Source of the DNA: Chara braunii
Lineage: Eukaryota; Streptophyta; Charophyceae; Charales; Characeae
Direction of reading: 5' to 3'
NCBI GenBank assembly: GCA_003427395.1
Contig: BFEA01001069.1
Coordinates: 40,134-91,395, forward strand
DNA: 51,262 nt
Of the stretch, positions 20,684 through 31,944 are shown in pieces. The first letter of the stretch is position 1; every line of letters begins with the position of its first letter. A program made the position numbers and the translations under genes. The notes beneath the pieces were generated by a model, which saw only the letters and a program-made list of their open reading frames with translations, searched no databases and was not told the origin of the DNA.

Positions 20684-22320
20684 ACAGCAGTACGAACATT
20701 TGGTGAGAAACGTACAAGATGCAGGCTGAGGTACTTGTTATCTAGTGTTATTCAAAAGCAGTTTGGGTTACGGGTCCGTCAAAGGTTGGTGATTAAACTA
20801 ACGTACGATGAGATGGTAAGTAAGAGTAAGGTGCGAAGCTTTTGTGCAAAGATCGTCATGAAAATGAAAATTTCTGAAGCCTACTAGACGGATGAGAGTT
20901 GTGTGGTGTCGTAACAGGTCTATTGCAGATAAAATTCACAATTACAGACGAGTGGCTAGAGGTAGTTCTTTCCTGTGCAGTTGTGAGGAGCCTGACGAAC
21001 GGTGGATGAGATTTGATGGACATGTGGCGTGCAGAATGAGTGAGGTCAATAACCTACCGGATTGGATTAGGATGTCGAAAAATGTTATGGGACCATCCAA
21101 GCGTAATAGGTGCTCGGAATTGGGCAAGGAATTGTCGAAGGCTTTTCGGATGCATCCTTCGTTGCCACCTATTGACGAGCGGGAATTTCAAGGGTCGGAG
21201 GCTTGTCTGTCTGCCGTATCTAGGGAGAGTGATATATGCATAGGAGAGGATGATCTACATGAACTAATACCTTTGTTTGATGGGCTTGTGTGCTGCCCGC
21301 TGGATCATACTATAGGAGATACTTTCGTCTGCTGTCCAGTGGTGTATGGAAGAGGGGTGACGAGTCTGTTTTTGGGAAATTAGGCTTTCGAAGCTCAGAC
21401 GGCTGATGAGGATGTAATCGTGCAAGAATGTTGTCGTAAGTATAAACAGTCGGGATTAATGTCTGTGGGAGCTTGGAAGAAACAGGGATCGTTGGGCAAG
21501 GCATACTGTATTCCTAAACATAAAGATGTGAACCGTTGGCGACCAATATGCCCATCATACCCAGAAGGATCGGCAAATGTGGTAACATGGTGTCCAGAGC
21601 TATCAATCATCTACTTTGGAACTTGCCACGGGGCTCTAACCTCAACCTGAGGAGTGCTGACAGATTGGTGGGAGAAATCAAGAGAGTGAATAAGGGTATG
21701 GGAAAAAAAGATCGTTTGGTCGGTGCGTCATTTGATATTAAAGAAATGTTTTTAAATTTGTCACACAACTCAATTCTGAACGCGACACAGTGGGTGACTG
21801 GGTACTGGAAAAAAAAAAAGGTTAAGGGAGTTGCTCTTCGGAAGCAGGGAAAGGATGCTAAGTTACTGCGTGGCAGACTGGAAGATGGATGAAAACTGGT
21901 GGATTTTGAGGAAATCCAGGCCTTTGTTAAATTCGAGTTGGATAACACTTTTATTATGGCGGCTGGTCGATACCTGAGACAAATAATTGGTATACCTATG
22001 GGGAAGTCGACAAGTCCTACATTGGCGTGTTTATTGTGTGCTTTCAATGAATACATTTTTTTGAGTAGCCTCGGAAACGATAGGAAACCGTTTGATGGTT
22101 TTCGTCTGGTGGACGACGTCTCGATTTTTGTTAAGTACAGAGACAAGGATCACAGGTCGAAGGTGATTGCTGAAGAAATGGTGACTGCTTTCAGCCGATG
22201 TTACGACAGTAATCTTGTTCTTGAGAAGACGAATGAAGGTGGTACGTGAGATTATTTGGGTTGTGTTCGAAAGCCGTTGTCATTGGGTCTTTCATGCATC
22301 GGGCAAAGGTGAATTCGTCA
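20684..22320 (+). pseudogene. Reverse transcriptase domain of the permuted Penelope-like element
   Basis: Continues the GIY-YIG frame (TAVRTFGEKRTRCRLR) and then shifts frame near 20,890. The next piece has a Cys motif FLCSC and reads IGDTFVCCPVVYGRGV. After TAG 21,381 come KAYCIPKHKDVNRWRPICP (RT finger), a frameshift near 21,590, and RAINHLLW. Motif A is ASFDIKEMFLNLS (Asp codon about 21,734). TGA at 21,890 follows, then motif B IIGIPMGKSTSP and motif C RLVDDVSIFV (about 22,106-22,135). After TGA 22,247 a DYLGC piece resembles RT motif E. The thumb and the 3' end are missing because the element is truncated at the tail-to-tail junction. It is non-functional as read. Confidence 0.8.
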
Positions 22321-22384
22321 ATGGTTGGTGCGGAAGTGTCATTGGGTCTTTCATGCATCGAGCAAAGGTGAAATCGTGTTAAGA
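22277..22384. repeat. Tandem duplication at the tail-to-tail junction
   Basis: A ~38-bp segment starting 'cattgggtctttcatgcat' occurs at about 22,279 and again at about 22,341 with two differences, a period of ~62 bp. It sits exactly between the end of recognisable + element RT sequence and the start of the inverted element (about 22,385). It may be a filler or repair footprint. Confidence 0.7.
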
Positions 22385-23284
22385 AATGATGCGAGAGAAT
22401 ACATCGCAATCTAAACCTCGTCCGTTTTTCGTTGAAAATCCGTACTGCCGTATAGGTTGCTATCAGTCGGTCAAACTCCCAGTGCCTAAAATCCTTTCTT
22501 CTACTAGGATTACTCAAGAGTTATGCTAACGGAGACTTCAAGAGCAACGAACGACTCAAGAACCGTTTAATAGGATCAAAAGTCAATATCATCCCTCCTC
22601 TCAACCATTCCCGAGAATGCCGAAACTCTTTGACACCGAAAACACACAGAACATAATCCCTCCAAACAATCTTTTCAAAACCTTCCATCCGTCGACCAAC
22701 AAATGCCCAGTAGTACACTGAACTGAAAACGAACCAACATGTTGCTCCACACATGGTTTCAATATGCTCCATAAACTAACAGAAGACGACCCAACCGTAG
22801 GATGGAAAAAACAAACCAGTCCTTTACCAATCTTAGAAAGCCGCCCGACATCTTCCTTAACACCGCATTCCGACTTTTTTCTCTTATCACGCAATCGCTC
22901 CCTAAGTCCAGGTTTTGGTCTTCGCGTACGCCGAGGCATATCCCTCGTATTTAAAGCCGGACACAGTAACCGAATAAAGAACTTTTCCATACTTGCCAAA
23001 TCCTTCTCATCACAGCGACATAATGGAATAATCACATAACTTGAAATACCACACTGCCGTAACCACCTGTACAATTTCTCATTCCTCTTACCGCTATCAA
23101 CTGCTTGCTTTCTACAACTTCTGTAAACGTGTTCCCTCCATCGACTGTGCAGGTCTCGACTCGTACTACCAACATACGTGTGCTTATACCAAGGTGATAC
23201 TAACGCATATACAACAGGTCCTTCCCAAGCATTATTCCCCGATTTCCGAGATGACGACGAAGCCTCTGCAACAAAGTCAAACAA
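22385..23284 (-). pseudogene. GIY-YIG domain of the inverted Penelope-like element (RT missing)
   Basis: The 227-residue piece at 23,284-22,601 has GPVVY (residues 22-26), YVGSTSRD (37-44), R..WREH and the catalytic-type MEKFFIRLLCP..N (Glu 100). Here all GIY-YIG landmarks are in one frame without stops. After a shift, 22,772-22,521 and then 22,517-22,390 continue with homology to the + copy (WEFDRLIATYTAVRIFNEKR). Homology ends at about 22,385, where the + element begins, so no RT remains. Protein identity to the + copy is moderate, so the two elements are related but not recent duplicates. Confidence 0.8.
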
Positions 23285-23434
23285 CTTACAACACCACGGA
23301 ACCAGTGAGACAACACACTACAGAGCTCATCAAGCAGCTTACCTCCTTACATCGCAACCACACTCTATCCTTTAAACGCAAACGTAAACAGGTAATAACT
23401 AATTTCCACACCCATGTCGTGTCGGGGGAAGACC

Positions 23435-24867
23435 CTAGGATTCTGTCGAGTCACACCCCCCATCCTTACCAGAGCCTTCGTCTCCATCCGTAACTTCCAC
23501 CACCGCAACGGACTTCGCCAGGTCATTACTCAATTCTTCATCAGTCACCGCCTTGTCCGCCCTTGCCTGTGCCACGACTTCCTTCGCAACATCAAGAGTA
23601 GTGTACGTGGCCCCTCGAATAACAGCGTCCTTTTTTAAATTACAAAGCTCACGTCTCACAACTTTAAGAGTCGCCTCACGTTGACTGACCAGAATCACTG
23701 GTGACGCCTCCACAACCTTACTTTTACTAGTCGATCCTCCTGCCGCTTCATCCATTTTCTTCCGTAGATTCGTTCCTCGTTTCTAACTCGTCTGAATTCT
23801 CGCCATCTCTTCTCTCAAACGTTCAACCTCCTTTTTTGACTCTTTTCGTGCGTTCACCTCCCTGAGCCTCATCTCCTTAAGGAGTCCCACCTCTTGCTTA
23901 TTGCGATCAACGACTTCCTTAAGATGCTGATCCACCCTTCCTCCTACCCGTGGACATACCACCGGAGTCATTCTTGGTCGAACGCGAGCCTCAGTATTCG
24001 CCACAGACCCTCGCTTATTCCCCGGTCGCAAGGCTTAATTCCGCCACACTTTGGCATTAGCCTCGGCTGCCTCGCATTGCTTCTGGAGGGCAACGATGAC
24101 TTCCTTAAGTGTCGCAAGGCATTTCTCGATCGTGGTCTTCACCGCCTCTGCTCTCACCGAAGACAAAGAATCTCATCCGATTCACTTGGTGGTTTAATAA
24201 CCGTGGTCGAGGTACTTGCGGCATCTCGAGATTTCTGCAACTCGTCAATCCGCAACTTTATTACCCGCAGTTCGTCAGTTTCCCCGCTTCTCTTCTCCAC
24301 AACAAGTTCCTTCTGTTTACACAACAATTCGATCTGCGCCCTCAACTTCGTCATTTCCTCAGTCTCCGCTGTTTTCTTTCCATCAACAGCTTCTGGTACA
24401 ACGTCCAACTTGACCGCCAATTTTTGGCGAATAGATTACTGAAACTCTTCGCGGTTCTTCCTCTCTTGCTCTCGCCATTCTTCCTCTTCACGAACACGTT
24501 TCTTTCATTCCTCTTCTTCACGTGACACATACTCTCTTTCTTCGTCAGCTTGGTGCTTGCTGCTGATCCGTGTGACAATCTCTTCCAACGTGCTAACCCT
24601 TTTTCCTAACCCTCCACCACCTCCGTTATACTGGTTAGGATAATATGGAGCGGATGTACCAATATGAGATGAAGGGGCAGGCGGATACGTAGCTATGGGT
24701 TGGACAGGTACAAGCGCATTACTAGGCTGTTGACCATTGTTAGCGTGCGGATGTGGACAAAACCGTGAAATATGACCTAATTGACCACAATTATAGCACT
24801 CACGGACTTGTGGAACGAAACCATTAGTACGCTGACCATTACCATTGGGAATACCGTTAGACGCCAT
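23435..24867 (-). pseudogene. ORF1 (gag-like) of the inverted Penelope-like element
   Basis: ATG 24,867 opens a piece with a CCHC knuckle (CYNCGQLGHISRFC, residues 24-37). A Pro/Gly/Asn-rich linker and the start of a coiled coil (LEEIVTRISSKHQADEERE) follow. Stops and frameshifts break the rest into pieces at 24,578-24,351, 24,420-24,154, 24,031-23,783 and 23,755-23,435. All are charged coiled-coil or SAP-like segments that parallel the + copy in order. Its 5' end lies about 64 bases inside the right pLTR-like repeat boundary, and the hammerhead is 267 bases upstream. Confidence 0.75.
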
Positions 24868-24930
24868 ATCGAAAGCACGAAGTCACACAACAGTGGTATT
24901 ATCCCTATGTCGGTTCCTCCGGGTAACAAA

Positions 24931-25654
24931 GTCGATCAAGCGTAAGCAAGAACAACTACTGTCAACGAGCATAAAATGAGTGAGACCGGACAAAAGAACG
25001 ACAACCATACACCACGATAGTGACAATCATGCAAGACAGGATAATGAAGACCGACATGACAGACAACACTTAACACGACAGGTGTCCCCGAACGCGAGTG
25101 TAATATTAGATAAAACTTGAAGCGTAGCGGATTTGACCCGACCGGTTTCGCCTAGCCGCTAACTAGGCTCATCAGGGGTCTAACAGTCGAATCGGTTGAC
25201 GGACAGACAGACTGTTGAAGACTTATATACTAAGAAACTATGATACAACCAACCTACCGTCCGCTATACCGGTGAATATAAAATACAGGCCTACCGCTAA
25301 TTCTAGAATGAACCTCGAATCTGGTCGCGCAAAAAAAACCTTTCTCAAACCATCCCCAAAACCAGTTATACGCCGATCCGGTAGGTACCAGAATACCGGA
25401 CACCACTGTGTGAAACGGAAACCCAAAAACACCAGTACCAATTCTTACCATGGAACCCGTCGGTATTCCAACCCTTAATCCATACCTCGAATAACCAACG
25501 ACCGCTTTTCATAATCGTTATTCCGAACCTCATCAATACCCCCCACATTAGGAAATCACCATCCTATTAGTACACAACAATATCCTCTACCTCGAGGGCA
25601 AAACAAGTTCCAAACTCGAAAATAGCCATAACCGATGCCCCCTACACTGGAGGC
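24931..25654 (-). repeat. Penelope-type pLTR-like direct repeat, right copy
   Basis: Direct counterpart of 16,921-17,651, about 8.0 kb away. It would be the 5' pLTR of the minus-strand element because ORF1 starts just downstream of it on that strand. It contains the best hammerhead ribozyme in the window (25,135-25,180). Confidence 0.8.
25135..25180 (-). ncRNA. Hammerhead ribozyme, canonical core, dimer-type stem III
   Basis: Same fold as 17,121-17,166, with a fully Watson-Crick stem II (GCCUAG with GCCUAG read antiparallel as CUAGGC). Stem I is GACCC (25,180-25,176) with GGGUC (25,139-25,135). CUGAUGA and GAAA are intact. Stem III is the palindrome ACCGGU. Cleavage is expected after C at 25,140. 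The two ribozyme copies differ inside the motif by one base. Confidence 0.88.
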
Positions 25655-25870
25655 AGCCAAAACAGGCCTACCACTAATTCTAGAATGAACCTCGAATCTG
25701 GTCGCGCTAAAAAAAACTTTCTCAAACCATCCCCGAAACCAGTTATACGTCGATCCGGTAGGTACCAGAATACCGGACACCACTGTCTGAAACAAAAACC
25801 CAAGAACACCAGTACCAATTCTTACCATGGAACCCGTTGGTATTCCAACCCTTAATCCATACCTCGAACA
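25655..25870 (-). repeat. Third, partial pLTR-like copy in tandem
   Basis: A ~215-bp internal piece of the pLTR-like repeat (starting 'aacaggcctaccactaatt') is joined directly to the end of the right copy. The 'aaaacaggcct' shared by both sides suggests template switching or recombination at short homology. It lacks the ribozyme. Confidence 0.75.
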
Positions 25871-26129
25871 GAAGGGTCCATGCTGATGTTCATAGGGGGA
25901 GGGGTAATCGGGGAGGCACCGTGACTTGCCACTCAGATGATGCTCTGTCCCTCTGCTACCGGTTGTTGTTCCCTGGCCGGTTTCCCCCCCACCCCATTGG
26001 GGGATTCCTGAAGACAATAAATAAAGGCCACCCTGGACTGAAAAGGCCACCCGATGTCAGATTAAACACAATATTGAATTTACCTGGGCTGGTTAGTCCG
26101 ATGATAATACCTCAAGGCCATCGCCCTTT

Positions 26130-26163
<34 letters not shown>

Positions 26164-26330
26164 GGGGCGCCGAACCTGAAGGCAATCAAGGCCACCCTGG
26201 GCTGAAAAGGCCACCCGATGTCATATTAGACACAATATTTAATTTACTTGGGCTGGTTAGTCCGATGATAATACCTCAAGGCCATCGCCCTTTAAAAAAA
26301 AAAAAAAAAAAAAAAAAAGGTCTCCACGTG
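25871..26330 (+). repeat. Two poly(A)-tailed retroelement 3' ends in tandem
   Basis: Two closely similar ~130-bp segments containing 'ggccaccctgg(a/g)ctgaaaagg' end in poly(A) runs (26,131-26,160 and 26,294-26,318). The first is preceded by about 150 bp of unrelated 5' sequence. Tandem poly(A)-tailed tails indicate repeated or nested target-primed insertions of a LINE or SINE. Confidence 0.65.
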
Positions 26331-27040
26331 GGCTCTCTTTCCACCAATTATCCTTAGTGGTTTTCGCCCCCACAGACATTCCACGCCCCACTCGACCTTT
26401 GTTTTTGTTTTTTTTTTTTTTTTTTTCATAGGCTCCGTCTATTGGTGGGGAGCAACACCTGCTGGAAAACGGGTCCAGCGTCCCTTACACTGAGTGAAAA
26501 TTTAAAATTATCTGGAACATAGTAGTGGGGAGTTCCTGCCAGCATTGATTACCCTAGGGTCCAGGGGATTGACCGAGCAGGATGTTTGCAGCCAGAGGCT
26601 GCGCTTACCTGGGTTGCAAGGTTTTATTTTCTGTTTGGGAAATGTCGTGGACTTGAAATGAGCTTCGCGGGGGTGTTTTTGCGCTTTAGGAGGAGGCGGG
26701 CAGGGTGTGGTCGCAGCTAGGAGACCGAACGGTAGTGCCAGTGGTCGTCACAGGCTTTCGACAATTGGTTTGTTCATCAGGCTTGTGATGGGCGGCGACC
26801 ACATTTCCTTTTCGGATGGAGGGTTGAGTGTTTTTTGGGGGGCTGCCGGGTGTTTTTTTGTGGATTGTTTTTTATTTTTATTTTTTTATGGGGTAACTAC
26901 GGCGCAGTTACGAAAGTTGTTTGTAAGGGCCCGAGTTTCAATTGCATTTGAAACTCGGACTGCCTTTAACTAGCAGTTCAGTCAGGGCGCTCGTCCATCC
27001 ACGGAAAGAAGATAAAAAAAAAAAAAAAAAAAACATCCCT
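26331..27040. repeat. Probable retroelement fragments bounded by poly(T) and poly(A)
   Basis: A T-run at 26,408-26,426 is the likely tail of a minus-strand insertion extending right. An A-run at 27,014-27,033 ends another sequence on the + strand. Between them lie short ORFs only (26,707-26,973), with no recognisable domain. Confidence 0.4.
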
Positions 27041-27869
27041 TATGCTGTGATTACGGTCCGATACAGGATGCTACAGTACTTGCCTGGAACTGAAAAGCAA
27101 GGCAGTTAGCTGCCTCGCGTGGAATATGCCCTGCCTGGCTGGCAAGGCGCTACAAGGACCTCACAACAAGAAACAAAAAAGAAAAACGACTTGTTTCATG
27201 TTCCTCACTTCCTGGCCAGATACATTCCTCAAAGCACTGGTGAAGTGAGGGCCTTCCTGACGTAGGTGTATTCGAAGTTCCTCTTTTCTTTACTTTTTTA
27301 ATTCTTCTTTTTCTTTTTTCTTTTTTNGGCCTCCATCCCTGCCCCGAGCCCCCCACTTCTTCGGAGTGGGCTACTCTTGAGACTTCACGTTTGCTTGTGA
27401 AGGGTAGTGTCTGCGAATCTCGGCCAGCTGTGGCCAATCTGGGGTCTGGCCGAGACATCTCGGCCGTGGCCAAAAAGTATAGTGATTCTCAAAATGTGCA
27501 AGAAAACCCTTTCCAATAAAAAAATATGTTATAGGACTATAAGTCGTTTTCTTTAGATTGACAAAAAGCATAGCTCAAACAATCAATCTCTAAGCACTGC
27601 AAGGCGAACTTGAAAAACGTTTAAAAAAACAGTTTCAGTGAATACTTATTTATAGAACTATAAGTCGTTTTCAACAGTTTGGTAAAAACCAAGTTATGTG
27701 AAAACTAATTTATAGAACTATAAATTAATATGATCCATTTTAAAGTTTATTGTAAAATCCTTGTCAAAAAATATATGTCTTGTAAAAGAAGAATTCAAAC
27801 AACTTTTGTCTCGGGGACATCTTCAAATTCTTAGCCAACCACCATTTAAAATTAAAAAGTAGAAAAATA
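27041..27869. other. No gene recognised; short dispersed repeats
   Basis: The phrase 'tatagaactataa' recurs at about 27,650 and 27,712, and again at about 29,101 on the far side of the TIR element. One undetermined base is at 27,327. An ORF at 27,150-27,473 spans that base and a low-complexity Lys/Arg run and is not credible. Confidence 0.45.
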
Positions 27870-27875
27870 TTTTAA

Positions 27876-28056
27876 TCTGGGTAGCACGACGTACACGTAC
27901 GAGGGCTCCGTATGCACGTATGCGCATACGTGACGCATACGTATGCGCGCATACGCAAATTTGGGACCCGCGTACTTGGTCACAGCGGGCCGTTTCGCGG
28001 GGTTGTCAGGGGGGTGGGCGTTGGGATTGCTGCGTGTGTGTGTGTGTAAGTGTGTG

Positions 28057-28144
<88 letters not shown>

Positions 28145-28233
28145 NNNNNNNNNNNNNNNNNNNNNNNNNNNNNNNNNNNNNNNNNNNNNNNNNNNNNNNN
28201 NNNNNNNNNNNNNNNNNNNNNNNNNNNNNNNNN

Positions 28234-28286
<53 letters not shown>

Positions 28287-28700
28287 CCCGTGGTACTGTC
28301 AGTCTGTCTGTCTATCCAGTACCACAGGCGGAGGAGGAGGAGTATGAGTAGGAGGAGGAGATAGAGAGATATACAGACAGACAGTCAGACAGACAGACAG
28401 ACAGACAGGAGGGGGAGGACAGACAGGACGGGGAGGACAGACTGACATATAGACAGACAGACAGAAAGGAGGGGGAGGACAGACTGACTGACAGGCAGAC
28501 AGTACCACGGGAGGGGTAGGAGGAGGAGGAGACAGATAGAGAGACAGACAGATAGACAAACAGTACCACGAGAGGGTTAGGAGGAGAGACAGACCGACAG
28601 ACAAACAGACAGGCAGACAGATAGACAGACATACAGACAGACATACAGATAGACAGGAGAGGGAGGACAGACAAACAGACTGACAGATAGACAGACAGAC

Positions 28701-28734
<34 letters not shown>

Positions 28735-28955
28735 TACTACGGGAGGGGTAGGAGGAGGGGTAGTAGGACGAGGTGGACGAAGATCACGATCGGAAGGAGG
28801 AGGAGGAGATATTTGCCCAAATACTGACTATATATATTATATATACATTATATATATATCTGTAAAAAAAAAAAAAAAAAAAAAAGCGTACGCGTATGAT
28901 GGTTTTTTGGCACGTACGCGTATGCACCGCATACGCGTATGTTGTGCTACCCAGA
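27876..28955. mobile_element. TIR element filled with microsatellites
   Basis: Both ends share the inverted terminal TCTGGGTAGCAC, flanked by the duplicated target TTTTAA (27,870-27,875 and 28,956-28,961). The subterminal parts on both sides are rich in CGTATGCG/TACGCGTA palindromes. The interior is (TG)n, (AG)n interrupted by an 89-base gap (28,145-28,233), then a GACA-type minisatellite and a poly(A) run (28,864-28,885). It has no transposase, so it would be a non-autonomous DNA transposon. The superfamily is unclear; the six-base target copy fits no common plant superfamily well. Confidence 0.6.
28290..28745. repeat. (GACA)n minisatellite with higher-order unit
   Basis: GACA repeats are punctuated by a 'cagtaccac' block followed by 'gggtaggaggagg', seen near 28,316, 28,499, 28,560 and 28,731. 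This gives a higher-order minisatellite. Proteins predicted from it (Ser/Leu/Cys-rich) are spurious. Confidence 0.75.
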
Positions 28956-28961
28956 TTTTAA

Positions 28962-29564
28962 TTAAAAAAAAATGAAAATACAAAAAACAATATATTCGTC
29001 CATGTATGAGAGAACATATCCAAGAGAATATATTCGTGAATAGGAGAATATATGTCCATGTTTGGGAAACCCCTTAATAGGTTCATCGTGCTACACACCT
29101 TATAGAACTATAAATTTGATTTTTTTAAATAAACAAAAAATTGGAATATTTCGATTCTTGAACAAACGGTGTTTTTGAAGGTAGTGACTTTTTATCAAAA
29201 AACTTGCTTCTCTCCTCACCACTTCTAGTGGTTTAAAAAAAAAACTTTTTTATTCATTTTTTGCGGTTAATGTTCTTCACATAGAATATTGTTCACGTAG
29301 GAGGCCTGAAAAATGTATTATCTGAATCTTTAAATTTTTTTGTGCAAACCTAACAATTTGTGTTCTATTTGCCATTCGAGGGTAGACATTTGTGTTCTAT
29401 TTGCCATTGGAGGGCTAGGATTTTGGCGGGTCTGTAGCTATGGTGAGCAAACCATCGGATGGGTTTAACCGTTTAAGCAAGTTGCGGTCTATGTTAAGAT
29501 GGTGATACCATCTGTCTTCCAGGCGGTCCTGCAGTCTGCATTTAGGTCTGAGCATTCGGTAGGC
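28962..29564. other. No gene recognised
   Basis: AT-rich flank of the TIR element. A ~30-bp direct duplication ('gtgttctatttgccatt') lies at about 29,360-29,412. Confidence 0.45.
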
Positions 29565-31944
29565 TCATTTGGTTTTTAGAATAAGAAGTGTCAGTGTGTT
29601 TGCCTTCCCTTTCCTGGCCGGGTTGCCTGGATTCCATCGCCACTCATCTGGATCTAGGGGGAGGTCCTCGATTGGGATCATTGGGCGATACACCCTCTGG
29701 CAGCACCCATCCTCAATGACCCTGATGCGATACACACCCTTTCTTTCTTTCGATGTGAAGGGTTGTTGATTCCACTGTAGTTTATTATCCTTTTGAATGG
29801 AGAAGACTTCTATTAGCGCATGTGTTGGACCCGTAAGGTGCACACGCCCCACCTACCTCTCAAGGTCGGGTAGCCCCACCCAATCTCCTTCCTTTATGCA
29901 GCAGGGGCCTTTTCTGAGGATGGTATACCAGTGAAGGGGGAAGCTCTCGATGAGCTCGTTGAATGCCGTCTCAGTAAGATGGCAGTACCACAACCATGTA
30001 CGTATCCTCTCTATGCTCTTCTAGTTTCCCGCCTCCTTATCCCAAAGGTCCCCGACCCTTCGTACACCATGTTTCACCCAACCTTTCCACGGGGCGTCTG
30101 AGCTGTTCCGCACACGCCCCCCTGGATCTCTTATTAGGCGGTTACCAAAAAGGGGTTGAATGAATAATTCTTCCCACCTCTCTGATGCCGTTCGAGGTGC
30201 AGGGGGGAGTTTCCTCCAAGTGCGTATAAGGCGCACCCATTGTCTGTCAGTAGGGTCCCCATTCCTATACTTCCTTGGTAACCTTCGGTACCTATCTTCA
30301 AGCCATACTCGAGGGTCAATCTCAGGTGGGGTTTTCGGGGCCAGGTTAGAAATTTGTGCCAGGGCTAGGGGACCTATGGGGATGATGCTGAGAAGACAAT
30401 ACGTTGAAAGCAACAAATCGTGAGGGCCTGGCATTGTGTGGCCGGATCCACAATTCCAAGTCCTCCTCCACTCTTGGGCTGAATCACGGATTCCCACGCC
30501 ACTTGGCTTATGGCGTGGGATTTGTTATTGTTGCCTCTCCAGAGGAAGGCCGCCAACTGTTGTTTCAGTGCCTTGAGTCCCCCCTCGCTCAAGGGCCATA
30601 GGATAGCTTTGTACCAGAGGGTGGTTAGGACTACGTTATTGATGACAAGTGCCCACCCGAAGATGGAGGTGCGTTTGTTGTTCCATTTCTCCAATTTGGT
30701 CTGCGCCGGTCCGGCCAACCATTCGTCATTGGATGCTGGTTTCTCATTAGCGGTGACTAGTGCCCCCTGGATTCTCAGGGGATCGTTGTGGAGGAGCCAT
30801 GTGATTTGTGGGTATTCCGGGGGTCTTACCCCTTGGTGATGCATCCACCACCCTACAGTCTTCTGTCCCCAATTCACGGACATATCTGATAGTTGGCAGA
30901 ACTTGTTCATAAGTTGCTGAATTTCCTTCATATTAGATTTTGTCGCTTCTACCATTATGGTAAGATCGTCTGCGAATAGGGAGCAGATAGGGATTGTTTC
31001 CTCGGGGATATTAGATATCTTAATTCGAGTAAGGTCTTTGTGATGACGAAGGTTAGCTGACAATGCTTTCATTATCACCAAGAAGAGGTAGGGGGCAATA
31101 GGGTCTCCCTGCCTCATAGATCGTTGGAGCTCAAAAGGAGGTGCTACTGACCCGTTGACCTGAACACAGGTAGTGGCATGAGTATGGAGGATCTTGATCA
31201 AGCGCCGAAAGACAGGTCCGAAGTTCATTTTTTTTCAAACATCTGTCAAAAAAGTTCCAGTCTACATGGTCATTTGCTTTTTCAAAGTCTATGAAGATAA
31301 TGGTCGCATTGGCCCGGTACCGTCGCGCTAACTGCACCACGTCGTTAACTAGCAAGATGTTCTCTTGTATGTTCCTTCCGGACATGAATCCTGTTTGTGC
31401 TAGGTGTATGACGTCCTCCAAAACTGGTGCCATGCGATTGACCAGTGTTTTAGAAAGCATTTTATATACGACTGTGAGCAGTGTGGTAGGTCTATAGTTT
31501 CTGATGTTCATTTTATCACCTTTCTTATATAGAAGAGATAGTACGCCTTTTCCGACGGTTTTCCCCATTTCCCCGGCCTCCCACACGTCCTGATAATATT
31601 CCCACAAGTCGGTACTCAGGTCAGTCCATGTAGCTTCCCAAAATTCTTTGGGGAAGACGGCTATGCCGAAACTTTTCTCTTTCTTCATTTGGAGGAGTAT
31701 TGACCACACTTCTTCTTTTGTCAGCTCTCTCACCAGCTCGTCACGCTTATGCGGGGATATGTGTCGGTCCATTGGAAGTAGGAAGTTTTGTATCTCCCTG
31801 ATTCTCTCTTTCCCCTGCGGGGACGGGATATGGGACGTATATAGTTGTTTAAAGAACTTTCTCGTGATCAGTGTACAGTGCGTTGTATCGGTGGCGATGA
31901 TGTTACTATCATCCGGGTCAAGGAAGACCGCAATGACAGTCCTA
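29565..31944 (-). pseudogene. LINE (L1 type) ORF2: RT and C-terminal region
   Basis: Minus strand. The piece starting before 31,772 reads into MKKEKSFGIAVFPKEFW (RT finger region), YRPTTLLTVVYKMLSK, QTGFMSGRNIQENI and motif A IIFIDFEKANDHVDW. A frameshift at an A-run near 31,220 leads to 31,228-30,374. That piece has motif B RQGDPIAPYLF (from residue 39) and motif C SLFADDLTIMV (FADD at 85-88). C-terminal pieces continue at 30,497-30,021 and 29,852-29,565 in other frames. The motif set is that of L1-clade non-LTR RTs, which reverse transcribe element RNA at a nicked target. It is inactive through frameshifts. Its N-terminal part lies beyond the MITE. Confidence 0.88.

Noticed and set aside
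28299-28674. Ser/Leu/Cys-rich ORFs over the GACA minisatellite
   Set aside because: They are pure simple-repeat translations.
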